Shown here piece after piece: positions 8,944 to 16,934 of a stretch of DNA of 64,000 bases (the stretch's first letter is position 1; each line of letters opens with the position of its first letter). The DNA lies in assembly GCF_014196615.1 (NCBI RefSeq), contig NZ_JACIDY010000002.1, positions 662,409 to 726,408 on the forward strand, read 5' to 3'. The notes under the pieces are model-generated. The model made no database searches. It saw only the letters and a list, made by a program, of their open reading frames with translations, and was not told the DNA's origin. The DNA is from Novosphingobium fluoreni. Its GTDB lineage: Bacteria; Pseudomonadota; Alphaproteobacteria; Sphingomonadales; Sphingomonadaceae. Made by a program: the position numbers and the translations under genes.

Positions 8944-10530
8944 ATGGAAGCTGCCTTGCTCGCGATCGTCGTTCTGCTGATGGGCCTTGGTGTGGGCTGG
9001 TGGCTGGGATCGCGCCCGGTGCATGAGTGGCGCCGCCGCCATGCCGATCGCGACGCTGAGGCGCGGGACCTCGACGAGCGCTTCCGGCGCGCCATCACCG
9101 AGTTGGCCGGCGCGACCGAACGGGCCAATCGTGCCGATGATCTAGCGCGCCAGCTGGACGAGGCACGCCGCGAACACTCGAGCGCGCTTGATCGCCTCCG
9201 CGCCGACCATGAGCAGGGTCTTGCCGCATCCCGCATCGAATCTACCGAGGCGCTAGACGGGCTTCGGCGCGAGCATGCGCTTTCGGTCGATCGAATACGT
9301 GGCGAATTGGGTGGTCGCGCAGAAACGCTGACGGCGGAACTGCGTCGCACAACCGCCGAACTGGCCGGTCTGAAGGAAAAGACCGCTAATTTCGATGAGC
9401 AGAAGCGGTTGTTGATGGGCGCGCAGGAGCTGCTGCGCAAGGAATTCGAAAATGCCGGAGCCAAGGTTCTGGCCGACGCGCAGCAGGCCTTTCTCACCCG
9501 CGCAGGCGCGCGGTTCGAGGAGAGCGAGAAGGCGAGCGCGGAACGTCTGACGACATTGCTCGCGCCGGTGAATGACCGGCTGAAGTCCTACGAACAGCAA
9601 GTGAGCGCGCTTGAATCCAAGCGCGTCGATGCGTTCGGCAAGCTGCACGGCCAGATTGAGGAACTTCGCACCGGTCAGGAGGCCGTCCGCGCTGAAGCGA
9701 TGCGGCTGGGCAATTCCTTGCGAAACGCGCCCAAGGCACGCGGACGCTGGGGCGAGCAGCAATTGAAGAACGTCCTCGAACAGTGCGGCCTGACGGAACA
9801 TACCGATTTCGTCACCGAGCATTCCGTCGGCACGGAAGAGGGGCGTCTGCGGCCCGATGCGATCGTCCGCATCCCAGGCAACAAGCAATTGGTCATCGAC
9901 GCCAAGGTGTCTTTGAACGCCTATCAGGATGCGTTCCATGCGGACACGGAGGCCGAGCGCGAGCTGCATCTGGCCGCCCACGCCAAATCGATGCAGACGC
10001 ATATCCAGCAACTGGGCGCAAAGAGTTACCACAGCCAGTTCGAGAATGCGCCGGACTACGTTCTGATGTTCGTACCGGGCGAGCACTTCATTGCCGCGGC
10101 GCTCGACAAGGATCCCGGGCTTTGGGATTTCGCTTTCGAGCGGCGGGTGCTGCTAGCCAGCCCGACCAACCTCGTCGCGATCGCCCGCACCATCGCGCAA
10201 GTCTGGCAGCAGGAGGGGCTGGCGCGCGAGGCGCGTGAGATCGGCAAGCTCGGCGCAGATTTGTATGAAAGCCTGGCCAAGACGCAGGACGATCTGATGA
10301 AGACCGGCGTTCATTTGGGCCGGGCGGTCAACAGCTTCAACGATTTCGCCCGCACTTACGAAGGCAATGTCCTCAGCCGCGCCCGGCGCTTGTCGGAAAA
10401 GCATATCAAGATCGGCAAGCGCGAGATCACAGAGGAGGTCGCGCTTGTCGAGGCCGCGCCTCGGCATGGCGATATTCCGCTCCCCAGCCTTGCGTCGGAC
10501 AACGATGATATGCCGCAGGCCGCTGAGTGA
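8944..10530 (+). CDS. rmuC: DNA recombination protein RmuC
   Basis: RmuC limits sequence inversions at short repeats and carries a nuclease-like fold. The 528-residue protein starts with a membrane anchor (residues 1-22, LLAIVVLLMGLGVGWWLG), continues with a long charged coiled coil to about 230, and then has the RmuC core with ARGRWGEQQLKNVLEQCGL and RPDAIVRIPGNKQLVIDAKVS. The C-terminal tail is acidic and variable. It follows def by 70 bases; recR, def and rmuC may share transcripts. Confidence 0.93.
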   Translation: MEAALLAIVVLLMGLGVGWWLGSRPVHEWRRRHADRDAEARDLDERFRRAITELAGATERANRADDLARQLDEARREHSSALDRLRADHEQGLAASRIESTEALDGLRREHALSVDRIRGELGGRAETLTAELRRTTAELAGLKEKTANFDEQKRLLMGAQELLRKEFENAGAKVLADAQQAFLTRAGARFEESEKASAERLTTLLAPVNDRLKSYEQQVSALESKRVDAFGKLHGQIEELRTGQEAVRAEAMRLGNSLRNAPKARGRWGEQQLKNVLEQCGLTEHTDFVTEHSVGTEEGRLRPDAIVRIPGNKQLVIDAKVSLNAYQDAFHADTEAERELHLAAHAKSMQTHIQQLGAKSYHSQFENAPDYVLMFVPGEHFIAAALDKDPGLWDFAFERRVLLASPTNLVAIARTIAQVWQQEGLAREAREIGKLGADLYESLAKTQDDLMKTGVHLGRAVNSFNDFARTYEGNVLSRARRLSEKHIKIGKREITEEVALVEAAPRHGDIPLPSLASDNDDMPQAAE

Positions 10531-10645
10531 GGTAGAGTCGGCGGAGTGAGTAGCGAAGGTTCGGCCACGGGACGAGGACAGTCATTGTGATCGCCCTCGG
10601 CAAGTCTTCGGAAACAATCTGGCAATCGATCGCTTGCCCACCGTG

Positions 10646-11572
10646 ATGAATAAACCTCTCGACTGCATCGTTATCGGAGCCGGCCCGGCAGGCCTTACCG
10701 CCGCGATCTATCTGGCGCGATTTCACTTGCGGCTGCAATTGATCGACGGCGGAGAGAGCCGGGCGGCGCTTATCCCTCGCACGCACAATCACGCCGGATA
10801 TCCCGGCGGCATTCCCGGGCGAGAGCTGCTGCAGCGGATGCAGGCCCAGGCGCAAGAGTTCGGCGTTGATGTGGCTTCCGCTCATGTCAAGAAACTGGAA
10901 CGGCGTGACGATCTGTTTTTCGTACACAGCGACGGGCGGACGTGGACCAGCCGCAGTGTCCTCTTGGCGACGGGGGTGGTGAACCACCGTCCCGATATCG
11001 CGCCCGAAACCCACGATGTGGCATTGGAGCGGGGCCTGCTGCGATATTGTCCGATCTGCGATGGCTATGAAGTGACGGATCGCAAAGTTGGCGTGATCGG
11101 CACGGATACCCACGGCTTCAACGAGGCGATGTTCCTGCGGATGTACACCCCCCGCGTGACCTTGATCGCGCCCAGCGGGGCGCATGCCCTGTCACAAGCG
11201 CAGCGCGATCAATTGACGGAGGTTGGCGTGGAGCTTGTCGCGGGGCCCTGCCGCCCCTTGCGTATCGAGGGTGAGCAGATCATCGTCCCCACTCCTGCCG
11301 GGGACAGCCGGTTCGATAGCGTCTATCCGGCACTGGGTTCGGTCATCCGGTCGGAATTGGCCTTGATGCTGGGGGCTGAGGCGAGCGAGGAGGGATGTCT
11401 TGTGGTCGATGCCCATCAACGCACGTCGCTACCGGGTCTTTATGCGGCGGGCGATGTGACCAAGGGCCTCGATCAGATCAGCCACGCCATGGGCGAAGCG
11501 GGTGTTGCCGCAACCACGATCCGCAATGACTTGGCCGAGGAAACGCCTCTGCTCCGAGCGACACGAGATTGA
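10646..11572 (+). CDS. Thioredoxin-reductase-like FAD oxidoreductase
   Basis: A two-dinucleotide-domain flavoprotein of the thioredoxin reductase superfamily, 308 residues. The FAD motif GAGPAGL is at the N-terminus; the CxxC pair sits in [10 protein letters not shown], in the position of CATCDG of thioredoxin reductase; the FAD-binding C-terminal motif is [22 protein letters not shown]. The second dinucleotide motif reads [12 protein letters not shown] rather than the usual GGGxSA pattern, so NADPH use is doubtful. ATG 10646 is chosen over TTG 10634 and GTG 10643; no strong ribosome-binding site supports any of them. Its stop overlaps the TTG start of the next gene. True substrate unknown. 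Confidence 0.8.
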   Translation: MNKPLDCIVIGAGPAGLTAAIYLARFHLRLQLIDGGESRAALIPRTHNHAGYPGGIPGRELLQRMQAQAQEFGVDVASAHVKKLERRDDLFFVHSDGRTWTSRSVLLATGVVNHRPDIAPETHDVALERGLLRYCPICDGYEVTDRKVGVIGTDTHGFNEAMFLRMYTPRVTLIAPSGAHALSQAQRDQLTEVGVELVAGPCRPLRIEGEQIIVPTPAGDSRFDSVYPALGSVIRSELALMLGAEASEEGCLVVDAHQRTSLPGLYAAGDVTKGLDQISHAMGEAGVAATTIRNDLAEETPLLRATRD

Positions 11573-11967
11573 GCATATCGTCGCCGGCCAAGCGTGCCAT
11601 CCTGTACTTCGATGGCGGTTGCCGTCCCAATCCCGGCCCGCTTCAGACTGCAGTCGTGTGTGGCGAACAGGCCTGGATCCAGGCCGATCTGGGGGAGGGG
11701 GACAATACCGACGCAGAATGGCTCGCGTTGCTTCACGCGGCGCGATTGGCAGCGGCAAGCGGCGCGCGGGACGTGCTTTTCTTGGGAGATTCGGCGCTGG
11801 TCATCGCCCAGGCATCGGGTCGGCAACGCGCTCGCACACCGCGCCTGCTGCGCTACGTCGCGCAATTTCACGACACGGCCCGAGAGTTCGATCGCGTTGT
11901 CTTGCGCCACGTGCGGCGATCCAAGAACCTCGCCGGAATCGCCCTTGCAAGGGGCACCTGGCCCTGA
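11569..11967 (+). CDS. RNase H-like (reverse transcriptase-like) protein
   Basis: A 132-residue protein with an RNase HI-type fold. The acidic active-site pattern is visible: [11 protein letters not shown] (Asp), [14 protein letters not shown] (Glu) and [11 protein letters not shown] (Asp). Such small homologues may cut the RNA strand of RNA-DNA hybrids; this is inferred from the family. The start is a TTG that overlaps the TGA of the upstream flavoprotein gene (TTGA), which suggests translational coupling. No other start near this position gives the full fold. Confidence 0.75.
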   Translation: MSISSPAKRAILYFDGGCRPNPGPLQTAVVCGEQAWIQADLGEGDNTDAEWLALLHAARLAAASGARDVLFLGDSALVIAQASGRQRARTPRLLRYVAQFHDTAREFDRVVLRHVRRSKNLAGIALARGTWP

Positions 11968-12377
11968 GGCGTAGCCAAGGCGGCGGGTGCCCGGTGGTCT
12001 TTTGAGAATGCTGTCAGGCGATCGGCGCTGCAGCCTGTTTTGCCTTTCCTGCGGCGCAATACAAACGTTTCAAAGCGTGTCGCTCAGCTCTGACGGGGGA
12101 TCAAACCGTTTGCCGGTCCATTTGTAACGTATGGTTCGGGCAGGGGGCGTGCGAGAAGACGAATGATCAGGTCGATTGACGCTTTGGGAGGTGCACCGTC
12201 AGGGCGCTTTCAGCGTGTCGGTTGCCTGAGCTTGCGCGCATCTCGCCGCTTGCCGGCCGCACGGCTTCATCGGCAGCCGGCCCGCCCCTCGTTCGATCCG
12301 CCCGACGGTGCGCGTCATAGGCGTGGCACGTCCGCGTTCGGAACGCCTGCCGCGTCCCGGTTTCTTTGGAGTTGCAA
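11968..12377. other. 410-base gap, nothing recognised
   Basis: No family-like frame, RNA gene or clear repeat was seen. The left part is AT-richer than the neighbourhood. Plus-strand frames here translate to Arg/Pro/Ser-rich sequence typical of noncoding GC-rich DNA. It likely holds the promoters of the small membrane peptide and of the antiporter gene. Confidence 0.4.
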
Positions 12378-12488
12378 ATGGCAAGACCCGGTAAGCGCCC
12401 GCCATCCTGGTTCGCGCCCGCGATCTGGACAGGCATGGCCGCGGCCGCCAGCATCATCGCAATCATCATCGGCGCAACTCTTGAATAA
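12378..12488 (+). CDS. Small single-span membrane peptide, 36 residues
   Basis: A very short frame with ATG at 12378 and TTTGGAG at good distance before it (12365-12371). The translation begins MARPGKRPPSWFAPAIW, a basic N-terminus followed by a hydrophobic stretch rich in Ala and Ile (about residues 15-34) and ends in TLE. This is the layout of a small inner-membrane peptide with N-in orientation. It lies 48 bases before the antiporter gene on the same strand, so it could be an accessory or a leader peptide for that operon. No family is recognised. Confidence 0.5.
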   Translation: MARPGKRPPSWFAPAIWTGMAAAASIIAIIIGATLE

Positions 12489-12536
12489 GCGCCCGGTCAG
12501 ATTGAGCCGCGCAATGTTCATCAAGCAAGGACAGCC

Positions 12537-14177
12537 ATGCCCCATCATACGCCGCTGATCGGCACCATCGTCGCCGGCCTGGTGGTCGCGTTCCTGATGG
12601 GGGCGCTGGCCCATCGCCTTAAGGTTTCGCCGCTGGTCGGGTACCTCGTCGCGGGGATCATCGTCGGCCCTTTCACGCCCGGCTATGTGGCGCACACCGG
12701 GATCGCCAATGAACTGGCGGAGATCGGTGTCATCCTGCTGATGTTCGGGGTGGGCCTGCACTTTTCCTTGCGCGATCTGCTCTCCGTGCGGCGGATCGCG
12801 ATCCCCGGCGCAATCGGCCAGATCGTCGCGGCGACGCTGATGGGCATGGGGCTTTCCTATGTCATGGGATGGAATGGCCTGGCCGGCTTCGTTTTCGGCC
12901 TGGCGCTGTCCGTCGCCAGCACGGTGGTGCTGCTTCGCGCGTTGGAGGGGCACAACATCGTGCAGACCCACCGCGGCCGGATCGCCGTGGGGTGGCTGAT
13001 CGTCGAGGATCTGGTGATGGTGCTGGCGCTGGTGCTGCTGCCCGTGCTCGCCAACGTATTCGGGCCGGAAAGCAAAGGGGCTGGATGGCAGGCGCTGCTG
13101 GTTCCGCTGGGCGTCACCTTCCTGAAGGTCGGCGCATTTCTGGCGCTGATGCTGTTGGTCGCCCGCCGCGTCATTCCGGCGGCGCTGCATTGGGTGGTCC
13201 ACACCGGATCACGTGAGTTGTTTCGCCTGGCGGTGCTGGCGATCGCGCTGGGCGTGGCGTTCGGCGCGGCACTGGCGTTCGGTGTTTCCTTCGCGCTGGG
13301 TGCGTTCTTCGCCGGTATGATCCTGGGGGAGACGCCGTTGAGCCGCCAGGCCACGGCCGAGACGCTGCCCCTGCGCGACGCCTTTGCGGTATTGTTCTTC
13401 GTGTCGGTGGGCATGCTGTTCAATCCCTCCATCGTCATCGAGCAGCCGCTGCCGTTGCTGGCGACGGTGCTGATCATTCTGGTCGGCAAATCCGTGGCGG
13501 CGTACGCGATCGTCCGCGTATTCGGACATGGCAATCAGACGGCGCTGACGGTGGCGGCCAGCCTGGCGCAGATCGGTGAGTTCTCTTTCATCCTGGCCTC
13601 GCTTGGCACCGGGCTGGGCATATTGCCCGATGAAGGGCGCGATCTGATCCTGGCGGGGGCGATCATCTCGATATTCCTCAATCCGCTGATCTTTTCGCTG
13701 CTGGCCTCGCGGCGCGGAGAGGAGGGGGGCGGTGCTGCCGCGCCCGCAGGGCCGGTGACCAAGGACCACGTCGTCCTGATCGGATACGGCCGCGTGGGAT
13801 CGCGCATCGCCTCCGAACTTGCGCGCGGCGGGCAGGCGCTGATCGTGGTCGAGGATCAGGAGGACATGGCGAAGCGAGCCGAGGCCGATGGCCACAAAGT
13901 AGTGCGCGGAAACGCCTTGGAGGACAGCACGTTGCAGGCGGCAGGCATCACGCAGGCCGGGCGGCTGCTGATCGCCATTCCCGAAGGGTTCGAGGGCGGC
14001 GCCATCGTCGAGCACGCGCGGGTCCTGAACCCCGGTCTGGATGTGATCGTGCGGGCCCATTCGGAAGCGGAAGTCAGCCATCTGGAGCAATTGGGCGTCA
14101 GGCACGTGGTCTTCGGCGAGCATGAGATTTCGGCTCGGATCCTGAAGCTGACCGCGAGCGATGCCGCCACGGTCTGA
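12537..14177 (+). CDS. ybaL: CPA2 K+/H+ antiporter, YbaL/KefB type
   Basis: Inner-membrane monovalent cation:proton antiporter of the CPA2 family, 546 residues. About 12 hydrophobic segments fill residues 8-395, starting with AHRLKVSPLVGYLVAGIIVGP and containing the ion-path region GVILLMFGVGLHFS. A cytoplasmic TrkA-N (RCK) domain follows a short linker: HVVLIGYGRVGSRIA is its Rossmann motif, with VRGNALEDSTLQAAGI typical of this group. No C-terminal TrkA-C domain is seen. Potassium efflux control is the likely role. YbaL is preferred over KefB/KefC because of length and the TrkA-N phrases. Confidence 0.85.
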   Translation: MPHHTPLIGTIVAGLVVAFLMGALAHRLKVSPLVGYLVAGIIVGPFTPGYVAHTGIANELAEIGVILLMFGVGLHFSLRDLLSVRRIAIPGAIGQIVAATLMGMGLSYVMGWNGLAGFVFGLALSVASTVVLLRALEGHNIVQTHRGRIAVGWLIVEDLVMVLALVLLPVLANVFGPESKGAGWQALLVPLGVTFLKVGAFLALMLLVARRVIPAALHWVVHTGSRELFRLAVLAIALGVAFGAALAFGVSFALGAFFAGMILGETPLSRQATAETLPLRDAFAVLFFVSVGMLFNPSIVIEQPLPLLATVLIILVGKSVAAYAIVRVFGHGNQTALTVAASLAQIGEFSFILASLGTGLGILPDEGRDLILAGAIISIFLNPLIFSLLASRRGEEGGGAAAPAGPVTKDHVVLIGYGRVGSRIASELARGGQALIVVEDQEDMAKRAEADGHKVVRGNALEDSTLQAAGITQAGRLLIAIPEGFEGGAIVEHARVLNPGLDVIVRAHSEAEVSHLEQLGVRHVVFGEHEISARILKLTASDAATV

Positions 14178-14238
14178 TCGCGAAGCAAGGATTTGATTTT
14201 GGCCGGAACGACTGTGCCGGCGGCGCATTGGTGAGGCG

Positions 14239-14817
14239 ATGACCGACCTTGCCACCACGCCGCTGCCACCCAGCGCCTTTCTCGCCCCCGCGATCCTGCT
14301 TTCAGGATCGGTGGATTATCAGATGTACGCCGATTTCCGGCAAAAGCTGGAAACCGTTCCGGACAACGGGTTGATCGTTGTCGAACTCACCACATTGGGC
14401 GGCGATCCGGAAGTGGCCCGCGTGATGGGCGAGGATATTCGCTTTCTGAGCGAGATGTCCCCGCAACGCCGCTTCGTGTTTCTGGGCAAGGCGGCGGTCT
14501 ATTCGGCCGGCACCACGTTCCTGAGCTTCTTCGCCACGGAAAACCGGTATCTGACGCGGGGTACGCGGCTGATGATCCATGAGCGCAAGATGAGCCAGAC
14601 GGTGCAGGTGGATGGCCCGCTGACGACCTGTACCGCCAGCTTGAAAGCAGTCCTCCACGAAATCGAGGAATCGATCATCATCCAGAACGAAGGCTTCGAA
14701 AACCTTATCCGTGGATCGCAAGTGACGATGGACGAGGTTTTGAAGAAGGCCCCGGCTAACTGGTATGTCGAGGCGCACGATGCTTTGCGGCTGGGGCTGA
14801 TTGCCGGCGTGATTTGA
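14239..14817 (+). CDS. Orphan ClpP-like peptidase family protein
   Basis: A 192-residue protein of the ClpP/crotonase fold, family S14-like. Visible: TTLGGDPEVARVMGEDIRF (place of the ClpP SPGG loop), the serine elbow AVYSAGTTFLSFF with Ser89, and LMIHERK with His114. The third ClpP catalytic residue, Asp, appears replaced by Asn174 in APANWYVEAHDALRLGLI, which otherwise matches the ClpP C-terminal pattern ending GLI. It follows the antiporter gene by 61 bases and has no Clp ATPase nearby. Activity is uncertain; a self-contained or specialised peptidase, or an inactive relative, are both open. Confidence 0.7.
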   Translation: MTDLATTPLPPSAFLAPAILLSGSVDYQMYADFRQKLETVPDNGLIVVELTTLGGDPEVARVMGEDIRFLSEMSPQRRFVFLGKAAVYSAGTTFLSFFATENRYLTRGTRLMIHERKMSQTVQVDGPLTTCTASLKAVLHEIEESIIIQNEGFENLIRGSQVTMDEVLKKAPANWYVEAHDALRLGLIAGVI

Positions 14818-14913
14818 TCTGTCGTCGATCGTTTTGAGGAACGGAAACACAATCTCATGATCGCGGAGCGGAACTGAAATACGCGCCGTAAGTTACCGTG
14901 TCGTAAGCCAAAC

Positions 14914-15189
14914 ATGGGAGAGCCGCGCGTGCCGACTGTAACTGAAACTGACCGCCGCGCTGCCGAGGATTTGCGGGCCCATCTCGCTGACCTGACTGGG
15001 TTCTGGCATGCCCCGGGTGACCTTAGTCCGATATGCCTGGCCCTGGCTGCCCACCGCGAGATGGCCGAGGCAGCAGCCGTGGCAACTCTGCCGCGTGCCG
15101 ATGTCGTGTCGATGGCGCAGGCGAAGCTGGACAGGAAACTCCTGGCCTATTTGCCCGGCCCGATGATCGAGAAGCGTGCGACCGGTTGA
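14914..15189 (+). CDS. Small hypothetical protein, 91 residues
   Basis: Soluble, Ala-rich, largely helical protein without a recognised domain. The translation includes TETDRRAAEDLRAHLADLTGFWHAPGDLSPICLAL. The ATG at 14914 has no strong ribosome-binding site. Upstream lies GGAAC (14870-14874) with AGTT 16 bases later, one base off the EcfG stress promoter pattern; this is too weak to claim. It converges on the DUF983 gene with a 13-base gap. Confidence 0.5.
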   Translation: MGEPRVPTVTETDRRAAEDLRAHLADLTGFWHAPGDLSPICLALAAHREMAEAAAVATLPRADVVSMAQAKLDRKLLAYLPGPMIEKRATG

Positions 15190-15202
15190 GAAGGCGGCGA
15201 AT

Positions 15203-15652
15203 TCAGCGTGGATCGCGGGGTTCCTGGTCCAGCCAGTTGCCTTTGCCTCCGCGTAACTGGTTCCATAGCTTGTCCGTACCGGCCTCCTGCGCCTTGTTGA
15301 CGAATTGAGAGGCGACGAGCCATCCCTTCAAGGGCCGCAGCGGCAGAATGCATCCGAACCCTAGCAGCGGGAACGATGTGATTAGGTGCACCCAGAAGGG
15401 TGGCTCATACCTGACTTGAAGCCAAACCACGAAGAAGATCAGCGGAAACGCGATGATGCATAGCGAGAAAAACGCCGGGCCATCGTCGGGCGCAGCGAAC
15501 CTGTAATCAAGGCCGCACGTCGGACACTGATCGTTCAATTTCAACCACTTGCGAAACATCGCGCCTTTGCCGCAGCGTGGACACAGGCCGCGCCAACCGC
15601 AATGGAAAATCCATCGGGCGGCGGCATATTTGTCGGCTTTGTCTTCGGGCAT
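15203..15652 (-). CDS. DUF983 family membrane protein
   Basis: A 149-residue protein with an N-terminal zinc-ribbon pattern CPRCGKG...CPTCGLDY (two CxxC pairs), followed by two hydrophobic segments (FFSLCIIAFPLIFFVVWL and LITSFPLLGFGCILPL) and the family C-terminus with PLKGWLVASQF. DUF983 proteins are found near cytochrome oxidase and other genes in alphaproteobacteria; function is not established. ATG 15652 is chosen because AAGGAC lies about 10 bases before it; the frame could start at 15673. Confidence 0.85.
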   Translation of the reverse strand: MPEDKADKYAAARWIFHCGWRGLCPRCGKGAMFRKWLKLNDQCPTCGLDYRFAAPDDGPAFFSLCIIAFPLIFFVVWLQVRYEPPFWVHLITSFPLLGFGCILPLRPLKGWLVASQFVNKAQEAGTDKLWNQLRGGKGNWLDQEPRDPR

Positions 15653-15779
15653 GGCCGAACGCGTCCTTGTCATAGTCGGGCATGGGCACGCCCGTTATTG
15701 GCATCTCTCCCGGGTATGTTCACAAGTCAACATAAGCCGAGGAGGTGGGACAATATGTCCCACGCGCTTCTTCCGATCC

Positions 15780-16439
15780 TTATCTGGCCTTTGCGGGTGG
15801 CAATAGAGCGCGCCAGCGAGCGTCCAGCTTGGCCTGTGCATTCGCCTTGGAGACACGCTGCGCCAGCGAAATCCCGCGCAACGTCACCGAATGGCCGGCG
15901 AGCCAGCGTCCGGTCACACTGTAGCCGATGTCGTAGATCGCGCGATCTTCATGCGCCTCACCGTCGACGATGAAGCGCGTGGTGATCATGACGGGCAGGC
16001 GCTCATCGCCTCTGCTGTCGTCCGGCAGACCCGCCTTTTCGCGCGCTTTCTTCAGCGCGTCCTGAAACCAGCCGGCCTCGATCCTGGGCTCGCCCGTGGT
16101 GGTTGCCGGGGAGACGGCCAGATCGGATGGGAAGGCGATCGTCTGGCTTTGGACGGACTGTTCATCCAAAACGGCCTTCAACGTCAGCCTATCGTCCCGC
16201 GCCTCCGCCACGGACAGGACCAGGGTTGCCGCGCGGGAGGAGGCACGGCGGGATTGCGCGGCTTCGCTCGCCTCGGTTTCCCGGCGCTCGCTCCAGTTGT
16301 TCCATAAGGTCAGCGCGGAGATGACGACGGCGATCACGGTTAGCACCTCGGCCAAGGTGATCCAGCGTCGCCGGACGGCAGCGGCTTCTTTCGCGGTTTC
16401 GGCTTTTTCCGGCGGGGTAGGGGATGGGGTATCATTCAC
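15780..16439 (-). CDS. Hypothetical protein with one membrane span
   Basis: A 219-residue protein of unknown family. The N-terminal 25 residues are Pro/Glu/Ala-rich and cytoplasmic-looking; one membrane segment follows (WITLAEVLTVIAVVISALTLW, about 26-46), then a short coiled, Arg/Glu-rich region, then a mainly beta-type extracytoplasmic domain with HEDRAIYDIGYSVTGRWLAGHSV. This layout suggests a periplasmic sensor-like or scaffold domain. It shares its strand with the 61-residue gene upstream and the DUF983 gene downstream. Confidence 0.6.
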   Translation of the reverse strand: MNDTPSPTPPEKAETAKEAAAVRRRWITLAEVLTVIAVVISALTLWNNWSERRETEASEAAQSRRASSRAATLVLSVAEARDDRLTLKAVLDEQSVQSQTIAFPSDLAVSPATTTGEPRIEAGWFQDALKKAREKAGLPDDSRGDERLPVMITTRFIVDGEAHEDRAIYDIGYSVTGRWLAGHSVTLRGISLAQRVSKANAQAKLDARWRALLPPAKAR

Positions 16440-16493
16440 GCGGACGGTTCAATCCTGTTGCCCGCGTCGCGTCAACCCGCGCGGGCACGCCGC

Positions 16494-16679
16494 TCACCGT
16501 TCGGGCGCCGGCTTTTCCTTGAAGACCAATTCCTCGAAAGGCGGGGCGAAACCCAGGAGGCGATACATATCCCGCTCCAGGTACGGCGCGGCATCGCCTG
16601 CCCGCATATCCACGCGCGCGCATTCGCCGATCCCGGGCACGACGGTTCGGTAGAGGCCCCTGCGAATGGAAGTCGTCAT
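16494..16679 (-). CDS. Small hypothetical protein, 61 residues
   Basis: The translation starts MTTSIRRGLYRTVVPGIGECARVDMR and holds the phrase YLERDMYRLLGFAPPFEEL, with codon and residue use typical of a real gene rather than of a shadow frame. A weak GCGAGA lies before the ATG at 16679. No domain is recognised. It lies 54 bases upstream of the single-span hypothetical gene on the same strand and may be cotranscribed with it. Confidence 0.5.
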   Translation of the reverse strand: MTTSIRRGLYRTVVPGIGECARVDMRAGDAAPYLERDMYRLLGFAPPFEELVFKEKPAPER

Positions 16680-16752
16680 ATTCTCGCGCTAACCCGTATT
16701 ATGGGAGCGCCTCTGCCCAGCGTTGGACAGAAGGGCAAGGGTTCTGCGCGCA

Positions 16753-16770
16753 CTGTCATAAAAGCAGCAT
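16753..16770 (+). promoter_or_regulatory. Candidate Pho box before the TonB receptor-GDPD pair
   Basis: CTGTCAT followed by AAAA and GCAGCAT has the 7-4-7 layout of a PhoB site. The first repeat and the spacer match the enterobacterial consensus fully; the second repeat keeps only the final CAT. It lies 164 bases before the receptor ATG at 16935. TATACA at 16770-16775 might serve as a -10, but it abuts the box, unlike usual PhoB promoters. Confidence 0.3.
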
Positions 16771-16934
16771 ATACACCAAGCCCGGCGCGCCTGCATCGTA
16801 TTTTACCGGACCGCCGGTTCGGTGCTGCAACGGGCTGTCATGGAAGCGGCATCAATCCGCAATATCTTTGCCATTTCCCGTCTCTAACCGCGCGCTTCGC
16901 ACTGCCAGCAGGCACGCGTTCAGCGGGGGAAATA

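Noticed and set aside
14870..14894. EcfG-like promoter before the 91-residue gene
   Set aside because: GGAAC is present but the -10 reads AGTT rather than CGTT, and no other support exists.
16458..16934. Upstream extension of the first TonB receptor
   Set aside because: The extra residues cover the antisense of two small genes and the promoter region; the signal peptide begins at 16935.
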